Under the pieces are notes generated by a model. That model was not told the origin of the DNA. It made no database searches and saw only the letters and a program-made list of their open reading frames with translations. DNA of 64,000 bases, taken from positions 7,721,731 to 7,785,730 of the forward strand of contig OX438758.1 of NCBI GenBank assembly GCA_949316235.1, given 5' to 3'. This document shows positions 10,706 through 21,171 of the stretch, in pieces; positions within the stretch are counted from its first letter, which is position 1, and each line of letters opens with the position of its first letter. The DNA is from Oegoconia quadripuncta. Taxonomy: Eukaryota; Arthropoda; Insecta; Lepidoptera; Autostichidae. Both the position numbers and the translations under genes were made by a program.

Positions 10706-10737
10706 TATATAAAACAAGGTTGCTTGGCTCTCACAGT
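10706..10737 (+). promoter_or_regulatory. Core promoter: TATA box and initiator
   Basis: TATATAAAA at 10706-10714 is followed, 27 bp from its first T, by an initiator-like TCACAGTT (10731-10738). This is the spacing normal for an insect TATA/Inr promoter. The first ATG that opens a signal peptide is at 10808, giving a 5' UTR of roughly 75 bases. A strong TATA box fits a tissue- or stage-specific gene, which is an inference. Confidence 0.65.
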
Positions 10738-10807
10738 TGATGGGTGACGGACGGACAATGACATTGTGCCTCAGTATTGGCTTGGGGATACTATCAGAAA
10801 CACCAAC

Positions 10808-10849
10808 ATGACTATCAGTGCATCTGTGGTTGCAGTCCTGCTATTACTC
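10808..10849 (+). CDS. Secreted Thr/Ser-rich protein, exon 1 (signal peptide)
   Basis: Gene of four exons: 10808-10849, 11818-11874, 12373-12617 and 13897-14167, giving 204 aa. Exon 1 encodes MTISASVVAVLLLL and ends at a consensus donor (GTGAGT) in phase 0. With exon 2 it forms a classical signal peptide, with probable cleavage after ...RIWTNA. The mature protein has a polar N-terminal half and a Thr-rich middle (TTTLRTTTTPRP, then STTLSTTVSTSTTTAPAT, a mucin-like O-glycosylation stretch). It ends in a basic tail (RVRNFKSVFNTVRRMLSSTF). I recognise no family. The joined frame has no stop, and all three donors and acceptors are consensus. A role in extracellular matrix, egg coat, silk or gut lining would be a guess. 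The introns hold many repeats. Confidence 0.75.
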
Positions 10850-11089
10850 GTGAGTTGGATATCACTTATCATTCTTATATTAACCCATAAGCCATTGGCT
10901 TTCTGCCATAATTTCGTCAGGTAATTCGAAAGTTCATAGTGAAAATTTTGCAAGTGTTTTCCCAAAGGATCAATAATTCATGTAAAATTTTAAATCGTAC
11001 ACTAATAAAAAAACTGTAGAAGACTTATAATTAATTACTAAAATTATAAAAAAAAAATAACAGTAAAATTAGCTGTACCGCTTGTAACA

Positions 11090-11240
11090 TTATTATTTTT
11101 ATCTCGAAAGCTGGCATGTACGTACGGGGTCAACGCCCGACCGATATCGTAAAGATACATGGGGTGCGAGGAGCCAAGCGGGGCATCTCTATGGCGGGAT
11201 ACGATGAAAACGGCTTGCCGCAGGCGTTCGACACTAATAT
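11090..11240. other. GC-rich block in intron 1 of the Thr-rich gene
   Basis: Distinctly GC-richer than its surroundings. The - strand contains an open stretch RLRQAVFIVSRHRDAPLGSS followed by HPMYLYDIGRALTPYVH. It may be a LINE or transposon fragment, but no motif allows assignment. Confidence 0.35.
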
Positions 11241-11817
11241 AGTATACGCAAAAAAAATACAGTAGATTTTTTTTATATTGATATTTAATCTCAAAAATTT
11301 GGAAACTTTCCAAAACTACTACTATCTTTTTTAATTTCTGTATAGATTAAAATTTTAAGTTACTGCTAATTCTGTGTTTATATCCGATTCTTCTGGTCCC
11401 ATTGAAATGTGATATTAGATTAAAAATTCAGTCACGTATTTGTCGAGTTTTCTCGACACCAATCTTTGCCGTTTCTATAATTAGAGAGATATCTCGATTC
11501 AATTTCAATTCAATCTCAATGAACCACGGTTCACTAATTTCAACATAATTAATGATTGGTGCTATAGTTTGGGAGGATTTGACATTAACTGCAACATTGT
11601 AGCATTCGCGTCAAAGCATGTTTTGCTCGAATGTGCAGCCATTGGAGGCTTTCGTTTGCTTATTCATCGGTTGTCTCAGTTATAATTATTACACTATAAT
11701 TTCAATTTGTTTTTCTATTTCTTTAAACTTTATTGCACGACTTATTATTGTCTTGCCGCGGTAGATGGCATCATATTTATGTCTGTTGTAGTACCTAATT
11801 TTGGCTTATATTTTCAG

Positions 11818-11874
11818 AATGTCTGTGGCAGGATATGGACTAATGCGCAACAAGAGGACCGTGATGTGCCACCT
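11818..11874 (+). CDS. Secreted Thr/Ser-rich protein, exon 2
   Basis: Acceptor TTTTCAG and donor GTGAGT bound 57 bases in phase 0 encoding NVCGRIWTNAQQEDRDVPP. It completes the signal peptide and starts the mature chain. The overlapping longer frame at 11707-11907 is intron sequence read through. Confidence 0.75.
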
Positions 11875-12109
11875 GTGAGTAGCAAAATTATCGATTGTGA
11901 TGATTAATATGACTCGCTATAACTGCATTATTGGTGGCGGGTCAAAACTAATTCTAACAGATTACCTGACACAGTATTTGGTTTTCTCTTGTAGGAAGGA
12001 AAGAAGGTTTGGTCAATTTTCCATTCTAGTTTGGAGATTTCATTTTATTCGGTATTTCTACAGTACAATAATTAATATACTTGGAAAAACATTTTTCACT
12101 GTACCAATA

Positions 12110-12290
12110 ACAGAGTTACAGAGGTACCCAGAGGCTGGCGGCGTTGCCACGTTGTATGGTCAGACTTATGCGATGGCCTAGGTAGCTGCCAGCCCTCTGG
12201 TCACCCGACACTTCTACCAGACGCGACGCCAGCTCCTTGAAGGGCCGACCCCTAGGTGTCTACCCCAAAGGGCAAAAATTCGTAACCTTG
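12110..12290. other. GC-rich stretch in intron 2, unassigned
   Basis: CAGAGGTACCCAGAGGCTGG to CTACCCCAAAGGG differs in composition from the intron around it and looks like a retroposed fragment. No target duplication or domain was identified. Confidence 0.3.
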
Positions 12291-12372
12291 TCCCAGGGCT
12301 GCGTATTTATCTACATTTATATGTCGTTTTACTTTAACAACTAAATTTGCCTTTTCATCTCTCTTTGTCTAG

Positions 12373-12617
12373 CCAAAATCGAATACTGATTCTTCAGAGG
12401 ACCGTTCGTTTGGCTACAACAGTATATACACGCCATCCACCGTCAACTTCAATGAGATATTCACCAACAGTCTCTCAATGCTCAACGATGAGCCAGGGTT
12501 GACTACCGTTAACAAGGAAAAAGATGAGGAATTCCATCTTAGTAGTTTGCCATCACAGTTTGTGGAGTTCCATCCTCATACAACTACTCTTCGAACTACA
12601 ACTACTCCTAGACCAAG
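12373..12617 (+). CDS. Secreted Thr/Ser-rich protein, exon 3
   Basis: The acceptor is TTTGTCTAG and the donor GTGAGT splits an Arg codon (AG|A). It encodes 81 full codons, PKSNTDSSEDRSFGYNSIYT through FVEFHPHTTTLRTTTTPRP. The segment is polar and acidic with a Thr/Pro-rich end, and has no cysteine. Confidence 0.8.
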
Positions 12618-12678
12618 GTGAGTAAATTAAAGAGTAACTGATCAAACCTACCGTATCTAGGTTGAAAGTGCAGACCAT

Positions 12679-13096
12679 ATCTTTACATGTACCTTTTTAT
12701 TTTTATTTTATTTTTTGACGCGGTGAAACGCGTTACGCGTACCGAACCCCTGGGGGACGGCGAGACGGTTATGTGGGACTGACTCCCTTCCCTGCCGGGA
12801 GGGATACCCACTAAAACCCCGCGGCGACCTTTTTTGGCAGTAGGGAGGACCTGGGAACGCATAAGCGGCTCCAGGCCCTCCCCCCTTCACAAGCGGAAGC
12901 CCATTCCTGGAGGGCGTCTAGCGCATCCTCCGTATACATATAGGGGGCGCTGTCGTGCCTCACACCGCGATCAGCGAGCGGTATGAAGCGCGGCAGGGCC
13001 CGATGCGACGACACCCCCCCGGTCGCTCCGGCGGGTGTCATCCTCTGACGGGCCGCGTCCGACGACTACATCGCCCCGAGATCTTTACATGTACCT
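12679..13096 (-). mobile_element. GC-rich non-LTR retroposed fragment with 16-bp target duplication
   Basis: ATCTTTACATGTACCT is present at 12679-12694 and 13081-13096. Between them lie 386 bp of GC-rich DNA with a T-rich left edge (TTTTATTTTTATTTTATTTT), so on the - strand the element ends in an A-rich tail and is 5' truncated. The - strand reads like a LINE 3' region (GREGSQ..., CCCCAGGGGTTCGGTACGCG). It lies in intron 3 of the Thr-rich gene. It could also be a SINE, because no reverse transcriptase motif remains. Confidence 0.85.
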
Positions 13097-13316
13097 ATAA
13101 TCGGGTAAAAAATATTTTTCTCGTGACCTCCACACGATTGTAGTAGGCCGTGACCATGTTAGCGGAACGATGATGCTGAGACGGATTAACAAAAACAAAT
13201 TGACCGATCGATAGAAAAGCACCAACCAACTAACCAACCAACCAAGTTTTCTATTGGCTGTCTCTTTAGCTCTTCTCATCTTCGTGAAAATTCACTAATC
13301 ATCACAATAGTTACTG

Positions 13317-13738
13317 AAATACTTCACACACCTTCGACCTCATCTTCACTTTATAACGGTGTCGTTCTTTTGAGCTGATACTCATTGGTGGGTTTGGGTT
13401 ATTGGAATTCAAATTCGAAATTTTAAACTAACTGACTGACTGATGAACTGACGGATCCTTTTTTTGACACATTGATTTCCAGATTTAACCGTTATTTTAA
13501 TCATTCTTACATCTCAATAGTTTTTTAGTTTTAAGGCCCTTTCACTACCTGTTTCTCTCAATAAATAAGTTAGTATGGTGATCCGTGTTCTGTTATGACC
13601 CGCCTGAGCTGTCCCGCCCCTTCTGTACATATACACCTCGAGACTCGACCCAGCTGGGCACAGGTGGGCTGGGAAGGTCACGACTTAACATCAGGTGTGA
13701 TTGAGGTTAAGTACGAAATCGTCGCGCATAAAAAAAAA
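13317..13738 (+). mobile_element. SINE-A tail split by a ~330-bp insertion
   Basis: SINE-A sequence CACCTTCGACCTCATCTTCA then CTT ends at 13351 and resumes at 13683 with ACTTAACATCAGGTGTGATT and the A tail. ACTT is repeated at both edges (13348-13351 and 13683-13686), which fits a 4-bp target duplication. The insert (13352-13682) is non-coding and has no obvious TIR. Two independent SINE fragments are the alternative. The head of the SINE is missing. Confidence 0.55.
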
Positions 13739-13896
13739 TAGATGTTCCTCCTTAAGCTATAGAGTCTCGTAGTTCCATGCTAGCACGGCCTGTAGTCTCT
13801 ACTGTTAGTACTCTCTTAGTTTTATAGAGAAACTGGTCAGGTGATGACAAGAGCTGACATTTTTTTTTTTATTTCTCACCCCCAAATCATTTTCAG

Positions 13897-14167
13897 ATTT
13901 CTAACAGCGTCATATTTAAAAAGAGAATCGACGACACATAATGATGACTCCACGATGAAGACTTCAACGACGTTGAGTACAACTGTTTCTACTTCAACCA
14001 CTACGGCTCCAGCTACGCAAGCGGAGGTTGAAACTGTCAGGGTCCTACCTATCAAAAATTACCAGAGAGGGGTTTTAGATCTCATCTTTCCAGCCACGAG
14101 AGTGAGAAATTTCAAGAGTGTTTTTAACACTGTCAGACGTATGCTTTCTTCAACTTTCCGCAAATGA
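13897..14167 (+). CDS. Secreted Thr/Ser-rich protein, exon 4 (C-terminus)
   Basis: The acceptor is CATTTTCAG after a polypyrimidine tract; the first base completes the split Arg codon. It encodes RFLTASYLKRESTTHNDDST..., the Thr-rich stretch, then a hydrophobic/basic C-terminus ending SSTFRK and TGA at 14165. The frame extends upstream to 13841 only as open intron. The intron/exon border is supported by continuity of the Thr-rich sequence with exon 3. Confidence 0.8.
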
Positions 14168-16380
14168 GTGTTTACTTACTAGTTTAGATTATAATTTGTA
14201 ATTAAGGTTGCATATATTTTGTTTCTAAGTCTATCTACACTCGGAAGCAATGAATCCAGGTCACCATAATATTTCGTTTATTTAAGTTTATGCATTTTAT
14301 GGTCATGCCAACGTTAAGGTGGGCACGACCTAATGAAGATTGGAGATGTCGTTGGATACAGGCTGCTCTGAAAATCTATGGTAAAGGCATATATGATGAT
14401 AGTTGCATTTTCATGTAATTTTAAAAATACAATGATTTATTTTTCAAAATTCATAAAACAATAAAAACTTAATTTATTCTAGTAAGCTGCTAAAGAAAAT
14501 TTAATGCAATAAATTCCTCTGAGACTTGCACTTTGCAAATAAAATTAACGTTGAATGTTTTTTGGTCTAACGAACCCCTTCAATAGTGATTTATCATCAT
14601 CATCAATCTCAGCTGTGCCAGTCGTATCCAATAAGATCCAACTGTACGATTATCATTCTTATTACAATTGTTGATAAGTTAGCTATAGAAAGATGAAAAC
14701 CGTGACCAAAGTGATGCAGCAATTTTTGTTATGTTATATGTAAGGAGTTATATGAAAAAATCTACTGTGATCTGAATTTATGTTCTTTAGCGTAGACCAT
14801 TAGTTGATAAGTTGTGACTTATGAACTGAACCAGCTAACGGAGGGTGGTCTATTGATGATAAGTGAACTCTGAACGAAAACGTCAATGCTAGTTTCTTGA
14901 TGGAATTGCATATAACTTGATGCGTTCAAATAACTTACGGCATTTTGTCATGTAAATTTACGACATTAAACGTAAAGGTTAGTTTCATACAAACTGTAAT
15001 CGACCATATGTCAAAAGCGATATTTTCTGTAATAAATGTTAAAATTGGTAGTGTCTACTTTTTGTGAATGAAATAGGTTTGAATTTATAAAGTATTGTTG
15101 GATTATTTTGTCACTTTTGTGTTTTCATACGAACAATAAAAATGTCGAAATAATTATTATAAAATATTTTTTAACACATCACTACATTTACCATTTAAAC
15201 CATTTATTTCGACACACCAAAAAACTACATACAAGAATCCAAAACAGAGGTGACTAAAGCCCGTATCCCACAAACCGCTCTCGAGACTGACATGGCCACA
15301 AGGTGACGCTTGAGAATCTGTTGCATGTTAAAATAGTATCAAAAAAAGGCAAAACCGAAAACTATAATATCGAGACCGAGACGCGATCCCACTCTCAAGA
15401 TCGATCATATCGATCTCATCATTCCCGCAAACTAGATCCTACCATCTTTAAATTCTATTTCTAAAATACCAAAAATATCACATAATTAGACACTACTTCC
15501 GATTTTATATATATACACATTAGAAACGGAATATCATTATAAATAAATGCAACTTTGTAATTATTAGCATTTTCTTATTTTGCTTTGACCAACCCCCAAT
15601 CAAATCAAAGAAGTTTGTCGAACCACTTCGAACAATAGTTGATACAATTCCTTCTACATGCCGCTGTATATCCAAGCTAAAGCCTTTGTAGCTGGTGACT
15701 AAAGGCTGTTGAAGCGAGCAATGTCCTCGAGCACAACAGCCGCTCTTGAGTGCGCGTGATTCACGCTGATTGCACTAATTACACTCGACACGAGCGCCTA
15801 GTACTCGGCACTTGAGCACTAGTTGGTCCGTACATAAACCACGTGGGCACAAATTTAAAAACGTCCACTAAAAATGACCGAGGTAGATATATTTAGAAAC
15901 TCGGGCATTATTATTGATTTATTTTATTATTTATTTTTTTATTTTATTGATAATACAGAATCAACAGCATCATTATAAAAAATATTACACAAAATTTATA
16001 AACCAAAGTCATGCCAATTACAGATTCTCATTTTTCATTAAAATTCTTAAAAAAAAATAATTAGGTGGAAAGTCACTATTAAATAATAATCATTATACAA
16101 TCTAAAGGTAAAAGTAAATAGTGAAACAAACTAAGTAATAATAAATAATTTACAGACTTATATAAACGATAGGTGTAAAACCTAGCAGTAAAAACATTGC
16201 TTATAAAAAATCTCCGCCAATATATAAACATGGAGAGTAACACACAGCAATATAGATCAGTATGAGTAAGTATTACAAATAAGTATGTAACTGCGAAATT
16301 TTACAATGAAAAGGAATAAGATCAAAAAGAAAAGGAAAATTGTCACGCAACATTCGATCTCGTCAAGAACGTAAGACCGT
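14168..16380. other. 3' flank and long AT-rich interval without a gene
   Basis: A polyadenylation signal AATAAAA lies near 14538. At 14325-14395 the words GGTGGGCACGACCTAATGAA, then GATTGGAGATG, match the RTE-type RT C-terminus in degraded form. At 15258-15420 CCCGTAT with TCTCGAGACTGACA and later CACTCTCAAGATCG resembles the hairpin MITE at 18826-18976. Otherwise nothing is recognised. Confidence 0.4.
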
Positions 16381-16382
16381 TT

Positions 16383-16548
16383 ATTGCCCGTGGTCCGATC
16401 GCCGAGTTCTACTGGTCGATCCATGGACAATTGTTTTTGCCTGTGGCTCTATCAATCGGACCACGGGCAAATCAAAGTGCCCGTAGTCCTATCGATAGTA
16501 CGATAGTACTAAGGGCAACTTCGTTTACCCGTAGTTCTATTAAAGTGT
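16383..16548. repeat. Tandem cluster of mini-palindromes (TTGCCCGTGGTCC family)
   Basis: Three consecutive imperfect palindromes of 36-50 bp each start with TTGCC(C/T)GT(G/A)G and end with its complement: 16384-16432, 16436-16471 and 16477-16517. A half unit follows at 16525-16545 (TTTACCCGTAGTTCTATT). A near-identical copy of the first unit is inverted at 47048-47096. The units are non-coding; the frames at 16431-16664 and 16472-16717 are by-products. Confidence 0.7.
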
Positions 16549-16756
16549 GTAAATTCTCTTTGTATGTAAACTTCACGCAGGAAAATTGTTTACGCTCCTG
16601 CCCGTCAAAGAAATCTTTGACACTAGCACGCTTAATCGACGCGATGCAGAATAGGTCCCGGTAGTAAACTGTTAAAAGTTTTGCATGCACGTATAAAAAA
16701 TGAATCTGTTTATACACTGTTTTGCACTGTTAACCTTCAAACCGCCGTGGATCAAT

Positions 16757-16880
16757 GTTTTTTTTTATGCACGACGGGTTCGTACTTGACCTCAATCACA
16801 CCTGATGTTAAGTGAAGATGAGGTCGAAGGTGGAAGCGTACTGACCCGGAAACCCCAACACATTTGGGGGACTGGCTATC
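16757..16880 (-). mobile_element. SINE-A copy, 5' truncated
   Basis: T9, then ATGCACGACGGGTTCGTACT through CATTTGGGGGACTGGCTATC. It stops there, so the tRNA-like head is absent. Sequence identity to the full copy at 45663 is high. Confidence 0.85.
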
Positions 16881-17389
16881 TTTTTAAATAAATAAGTTGA
16901 ATGTGAAACATAGTTTGTAGACAGACCCTCGAGTTGTACTTGAGTACATCGCCGAGGGCCGCTTGTCTCCAATTAATTTTTTGGATTATCGCCAAATATG
17001 AACAGCGCCGGGAAACGTCTGTTTCTCGTAACTTTCTTGATTTAATACAAGATAAACTTTGGTTTCAATAAGGGTCTTACGTACTAATTTATCTAATTGA
17101 TTTGATTATTGCCATCTCCCTCCATATGGTTCAATGTAATTAACAACGGGTGTACAATACATAGGTCCACGTTTGATTCTCACCAGGGCAGAGTGTGAGT
17201 TAGCACAATTTGGTTGAGGACAATGTGTATATGAGATGTTACTGAATGACAAAAGTGGCTATGAGCGATGCACGGTGTACGGAGTGCTACCGCTCACATA
17301 CGTATAATTAAAATATAAGTAATCTTGTCGAATCCTATTGGGCTGGGCAGCATTTGGGAATCTACGAGTATATAACATATTCTCGTCCC

Positions 17390-17690
17390 AAATACCGCAA
17401 TGTCTCGAGATGAAAGTATTTGATCAGTGTGTTGCCACTGGTGACATATGGAACTGATACGTGATCGCTCACTATGGGCCTCATTACATGGCTCAAGGTC
17501 ACCCCAAGGGCAATGGAGAGAGCTACGCTCGGAATCTCCCTGCTGTATCGAATGAGAAATGAGAAGATCCGCAGCGGAACCGACAGCAGCAGCAACCGAA
17601 GCCGCTGGATGCGGGCAGTGCAGGACCGATCGTTGTGGAGATCTTTGGGTGAGGCCTTTGTCCAGCCGTGAACGTCTTTCTGCTAATATG
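17390..17690 (+). mobile_element. RTE-clade LINE 3' fragment with internal deletion
   Basis: Reads KVFDQCVLPVTYGTDTWSLT, then MGLITWLKVTPRAMERATLG and ISLLYRMRNEKIRSGT, and later SRWMRAVQDRSLWRSLGEAF VQP before a stop and the (GAT)n-rich 3' end. This is the post-catalytic C-terminus of an RTE reverse transcriptase. The WAGH-type motif expected in between is deleted. The segment from about 17474 to 17671 is still open on the + strand. Confidence 0.85.
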
Positions 17691-17718
17691 ATGATGATGA
17701 AGTAATCTTGAACCATGT

Positions 17719-17795
17719 TTCAAAAACCCTTCCACCTTCGGCCTCATCGTCACTTAACATCAGGTATGATTGAGGTCAAGTGCATAAAAAAAAAC
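17719..17795 (+). mobile_element. SINE-A 3' fragment
   Basis: CCCTTCCACCTTCGGCCTCA, then TCGTCACTTAACATCAGG and an A9 tail. Only the last ~75 bp of the SINE are present. It follows the RTE fragment by about 30 bp. Confidence 0.75.
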
Positions 17796-18479
17796 CCTAT
17801 CAAAGAGTCAAGCCCGAAATATATTGTCATTTCGAGAGAACTACCCAAATGCGTGAATACGATTATAGAAAGAATACAGTGCGCTCCTTGAATTTACTTT
17901 AATATTCAAACACAAAAAATCTTTTTCACTTCGTAAACGAGAGTCAATTCAATAAGCGGAAATATTTGCAGCGACAGAAAACTCGGTCTCGACGTCATTT
18001 GGAGACATTGGCAACTTTAAAGCAATTTTTTTCTCTCCTTTTTTTATATTAGAATCGAGTTAAACCCGCTGAGTAAGGCGGGGAGGTGATAATTTTATTC
18101 ACGACGACCTTTAGAATCGTCTGCTCCTTGTGGTACGAAATTATTGAATTGTGGGAGAAAATATTGACTTTCATCACAGACTTGAGTTTAATTAATGTTT
18201 AGTAGCTTTTGCAGATCAAAAGCATTTAGAAAGAAATATAGCATGACCCAAACAATTAGGTACAAGTACTACACGGTCAAGACATACAAGTAGACATGGT
18301 ACAACTGGTCCCTACTCTATGACAATAAAAATTTATAATAATATACCGAACAGTCTTAAAAATATAGATAAAACAAAATAAATAAAAAAGTAGGGTATAT
18401 AAACATAAATACAAACAATAAAATCTAAGTCATTGTAACAAAAAAATATGTAAATACATAATATGCCTAAGATTGTCAT
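17796..18479. other. Interval without recognised features
   Basis: AT-rich DNA. No exon, TIR or SINE head recognised. Confidence 0.4.
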
Positions 18480-18602
18480 GCACATTATAGTGCTCTCTCA
18501 AATTGCTTGTGCCCTAAGAGGGTGTCACATGATACTACTTAATGTACCTAACAACTATGATCCACTGTGATATGCAATAAATACTTTGAGTTTGAGTTTG
18601 AA
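18480..18602 (+). mobile_element. LINE 3' tail ending in TTTGAG repeats
   Basis: GCAATAAATACTTTGAGTTT and GAGTTTGA form the A/T-poor repeated tail typical of Jockey-type LINE 3' ends. The preceding ~100 bp (GTGCCCTAAGAGGGTGTCAC) would be 3' UTR. No coding sequence remains. Confidence 0.5.
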
Positions 18603-18825
18603 ATCAATCTAAGATCTTACAAATTATAATTTATCAATTCCACCACTTGCTTGCTGCTTAGGTCTTAACCGACATTTCTATTAATTGAAAACTGTAGCTG
18701 TAGCCAGGTACAACAGTGGTATTATTAACCCCCTACGAAAAATTACAGGTGTACTGTATGTATTATTATGTTATGTTATGTCGGTGTGATCAATATATAT
18801 ACCAAATTACAGCTTCCTAGTGCTA

Positions 18826-18976
18826 GGACCCGTATTACAGAATATTACTTACTCAAGCAGAGATCTCCGCTTGAGGACAGTTAAAAAAGGACAGCTTTAT
18901 GTAACTTGTATAGCGGTATCTCTTTCTAAATATTCTCAAGCGCAGTTCTACGCTTAAGCAACATGGGTCTAAGAGT
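18826..18976. mobile_element. Small hairpin MITE
   Basis: Outer ends GACCCGTATTACAGAA and ACATGGGTC are inverted relatives. Inside are two near-palindromes, CTCAAGC-AGAGATCTC-CGCTTGAG and CTCAAGC...GCTTAAG. Related starts (CCCGTATT or CCCGTATC followed by TCTCAAG/GAG) occur at 15258 and 34371. It is non-coding and its family name is unknown. Confidence 0.5.
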
Positions 18977-19554
18977 CTGAGCTAAGCCGCGGACAGACAG
19001 AAGTACATGGCGAAACGAAAACGGCTCCTTTTTGAGTACGAAACCCTAAAAACGATATTGATTAATTCACTAACTTCCATTAACACATCTTTTACTTATT
19101 CTTCCTTCCTGGATCGACCCATCTATGGACATGCATCAATTAATAGTAGAATATCTAACGAGGATTATCACAATACAGGCTGATTAAAATGTTTAAAACT
19201 TTTAAAGGGGTGGTCATGAAAATGAAATTCAAACCCCTGAATACAAATCCGCAATTCGATTTAATTATCGCTAATAGGATAAAGTCGCCCGATGGCGCGG
19301 AAACCGACTGGAACAAAACTTGGGCGAATTAAAGAGTTGCTCGAAAAGTGGGAATTGTACGCGATAAGATTACTTCGTTAAAGGGTGCGACTATAGTGGA
19401 GGCCTTAGAATGTACTAGGATACTACGATCGCTATAGAAATTTAGTGTGGGGCCAATACCTAAACCGCACACAACCAAATTTTTTTTTAATCTACTCACA
19501 ACCAATTCAAATTCAACATAATGTTATTTCGTAAATTATAAAAATAACATTTGA

Positions 19555-20060
19555 ATTCATCATGATATAGAATTATCGCTCATTCACAAAGCGGACTCCC
19601 CAGAGAAGAGCGAGCAAGAAACTCAGGGGTTGCTATTTTTAAATAAGTATTTATACAACTTATGATTCGATAAAAAAAGCAATATACTGGATATCGCCCG
19701 AGCGATTCATGTCCACGTATTCTTATCAGTCAGAAATTTTATAATTAGCTTCTGACACATAGTTTCAGTTTAAAGGTGGTTTTAGATTTAAAGTTTAGTA
19801 TTAGTCTACTATAATATAATTTCTGCAATAATGCTGTTGATTCTATATAAATAAGTAAATAAATAGAGGCAAATTTTGAATGTCTACCGAAACCTTGTGA
19901 TACAAGCGTATACATTGCCCCTTGAATACTTAGTGGCGTTGTATAAGCGATTGCTATGAACGGTAAGTTTATTCTTATATCTTTTATTTACAATGTGTAT
20001 TTCACATTATTCCTAAACAATTGTAAATTCTTTCTTAGGTACATTAAGTTTTCGTAAATA
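19555..20060 (-). mobile_element. Jockey-like LINE 3' fragment, antisense
   Basis: Parallel to 44645-45175: CATTCACAAAGCGGACTCCC at 19585 and TGTATACATTGCCCC-like words near 19910 (here GCGTATACATTGCCCCTTGA) occur in the same order. On the - strand this is the end of the reverse transcriptase ORF and its 3' UTR. A short TAAA-tailed LINE end (19795-19868) is inserted in it and the MITE at 20061 cuts its 5' side. The LINE seems to resume after 20482 in diverged form. Confidence 0.7.
19825..19868 (+). mobile_element. Extremely 5'-truncated LINE 3' end with TAAA tail, copy 2
   Basis: TTTCTGCAATAATGCTGTTG followed by ATTCTATATAAATAAG and the TAAATAA tail. Inserted within the antisense LINE, as shown by comparison with 44937-44985, where this sequence is absent. 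Confidence 0.65.
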
Positions 20061-20481
20061 TTAGGTCTTTACCTATGAAATTAGAGATTTTTTTCTTCGT
20101 TAATCATAATGTACCAACTCCTACGATTCTATAGGTATTTCCAAATTTATTTTTTATTTGGAAAATAGAATATATTTTCAAGGTTTCACAGGAAATATTT
20201 TTTAATGTCTGAGCTAAATCATATAATGAAAAAAACTTGAACACAGCTCTTTTCATGAGCTGCCCATATTATTTCTTAGATTCGCAGAAACCTTTATAAA
20301 GCGGTTACTTTTAAAAATTAACACTGCCTATATTTAACTTAATGTTATCCGATAATACACACGAAGTTTAGCTAAATTTGGATTTGCCGTTCCCAAAAAA
20401 ATTTCAAAAATGTTTGTATAGAGAAAACAGTCTTAATGAAATTCTTCATACGAAACGCCAATTTCATAGGTAAGGACCTAA
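20061..20481 (-). mobile_element. Mariner-type MITE, copy 2, complete
   Basis: 421 bp from TTAGGTCTTTACC to GGTAAGGACCTAA, flanked by TA on both sides. TIRs of about 24 bp pair well (TTAGGTCYTTACCTATGAAA). Internal words TAAAGCGGTTACTTTTAAAA and AGCTCTTTTCATGAGCT are shared with copies 1 and 3 in inverse orientation. Non-coding. It interrupts the antisense LINE. Confidence 0.9.
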
Positions 20482-20704
20482 TATATTATGTTTGTTATAC
20501 TTAAAAGATACTCGCATTTTGGCCACTTTTCTGTGTTAATATTGATGTATTTTTTTACCACATAAATCAGCAGTTGATACGACAGTTCGCGAAGAAGTCG
20601 GTACATGACTGAGTTCCCATTGGTTCCAAGTGGCATTTTGATTGTTTCAACGACCCATATAAGTCTATGTAAAACCGCGAGCGGAAAGCTAGTAATATAA
20701 TTCC

Positions 20705-21125
20705 GATTTTATATTAAATCATCAACGTTGGCGTTGCGAAGAGACGTCGCGTCCCTCTGCATTCTCTATCGCATATTTCATGGGGAGTGTTCTGAAGAAC
20801 TGCTCGAGCTAATACCCGCTGCTCAATTTAACCGATACACTTCTCGCCGAAAATTAAATTTCCATCCACATCACCTGGATGAGTGGAAGTCTACCACTGT
20901 ACGTTTCTCAAGAAACTTCTTACCACGTACAACCACCCTGTGGATCGGACTTCCGGCAGCGGTATTCCCGAACGAGTACGACATTGGAACCTTCAAGAAA
21001 CGAGCCTACACCTTCCTCAAAGGCCGGCAACGCATCTGTGACCCTTTTGGTGTGTGGACATCCGTCCATGGGCGGCGGTGATTGCTTTCCATCAGGTGAC
21101 CCGCATGCTCGTTTGCCGCCCTCTT
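20705..21125 (+). mobile_element. CR1/Jockey-like LINE 3' fragment with open C-terminal ORF
   Basis: Open frame to the stop at 21079-21081 encoding [20 protein letters not shown], then [13 protein letters not shown] and [20 protein letters not shown] before [14 protein letters not shown]. This is the usual C-terminus of insect CR1/Jockey-type reverse transcriptases. The catalytic domain is missing. The 3' UTR (GGGCGGCGGTGATTGCTTTC, CATCAGGTGACC, CGTTTGCCGCCCTCTTATAT) defines a tail also found at 3501-3602, 55195-55355 and in short form at 58270-58312. A TA/A-rich tail follows. Confidence 0.85.
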
Positions 21126-21171
21126 ATATAAAAAAATATATATATATATATAAAAAAAAGATCAATTTATA

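Noticed and set aside
17294..17753. - strand ORFs rich in Cys/His near 17.3-17.75 kb
   Set aside because: They are antisense to an RTE fragment and a SINE tail.
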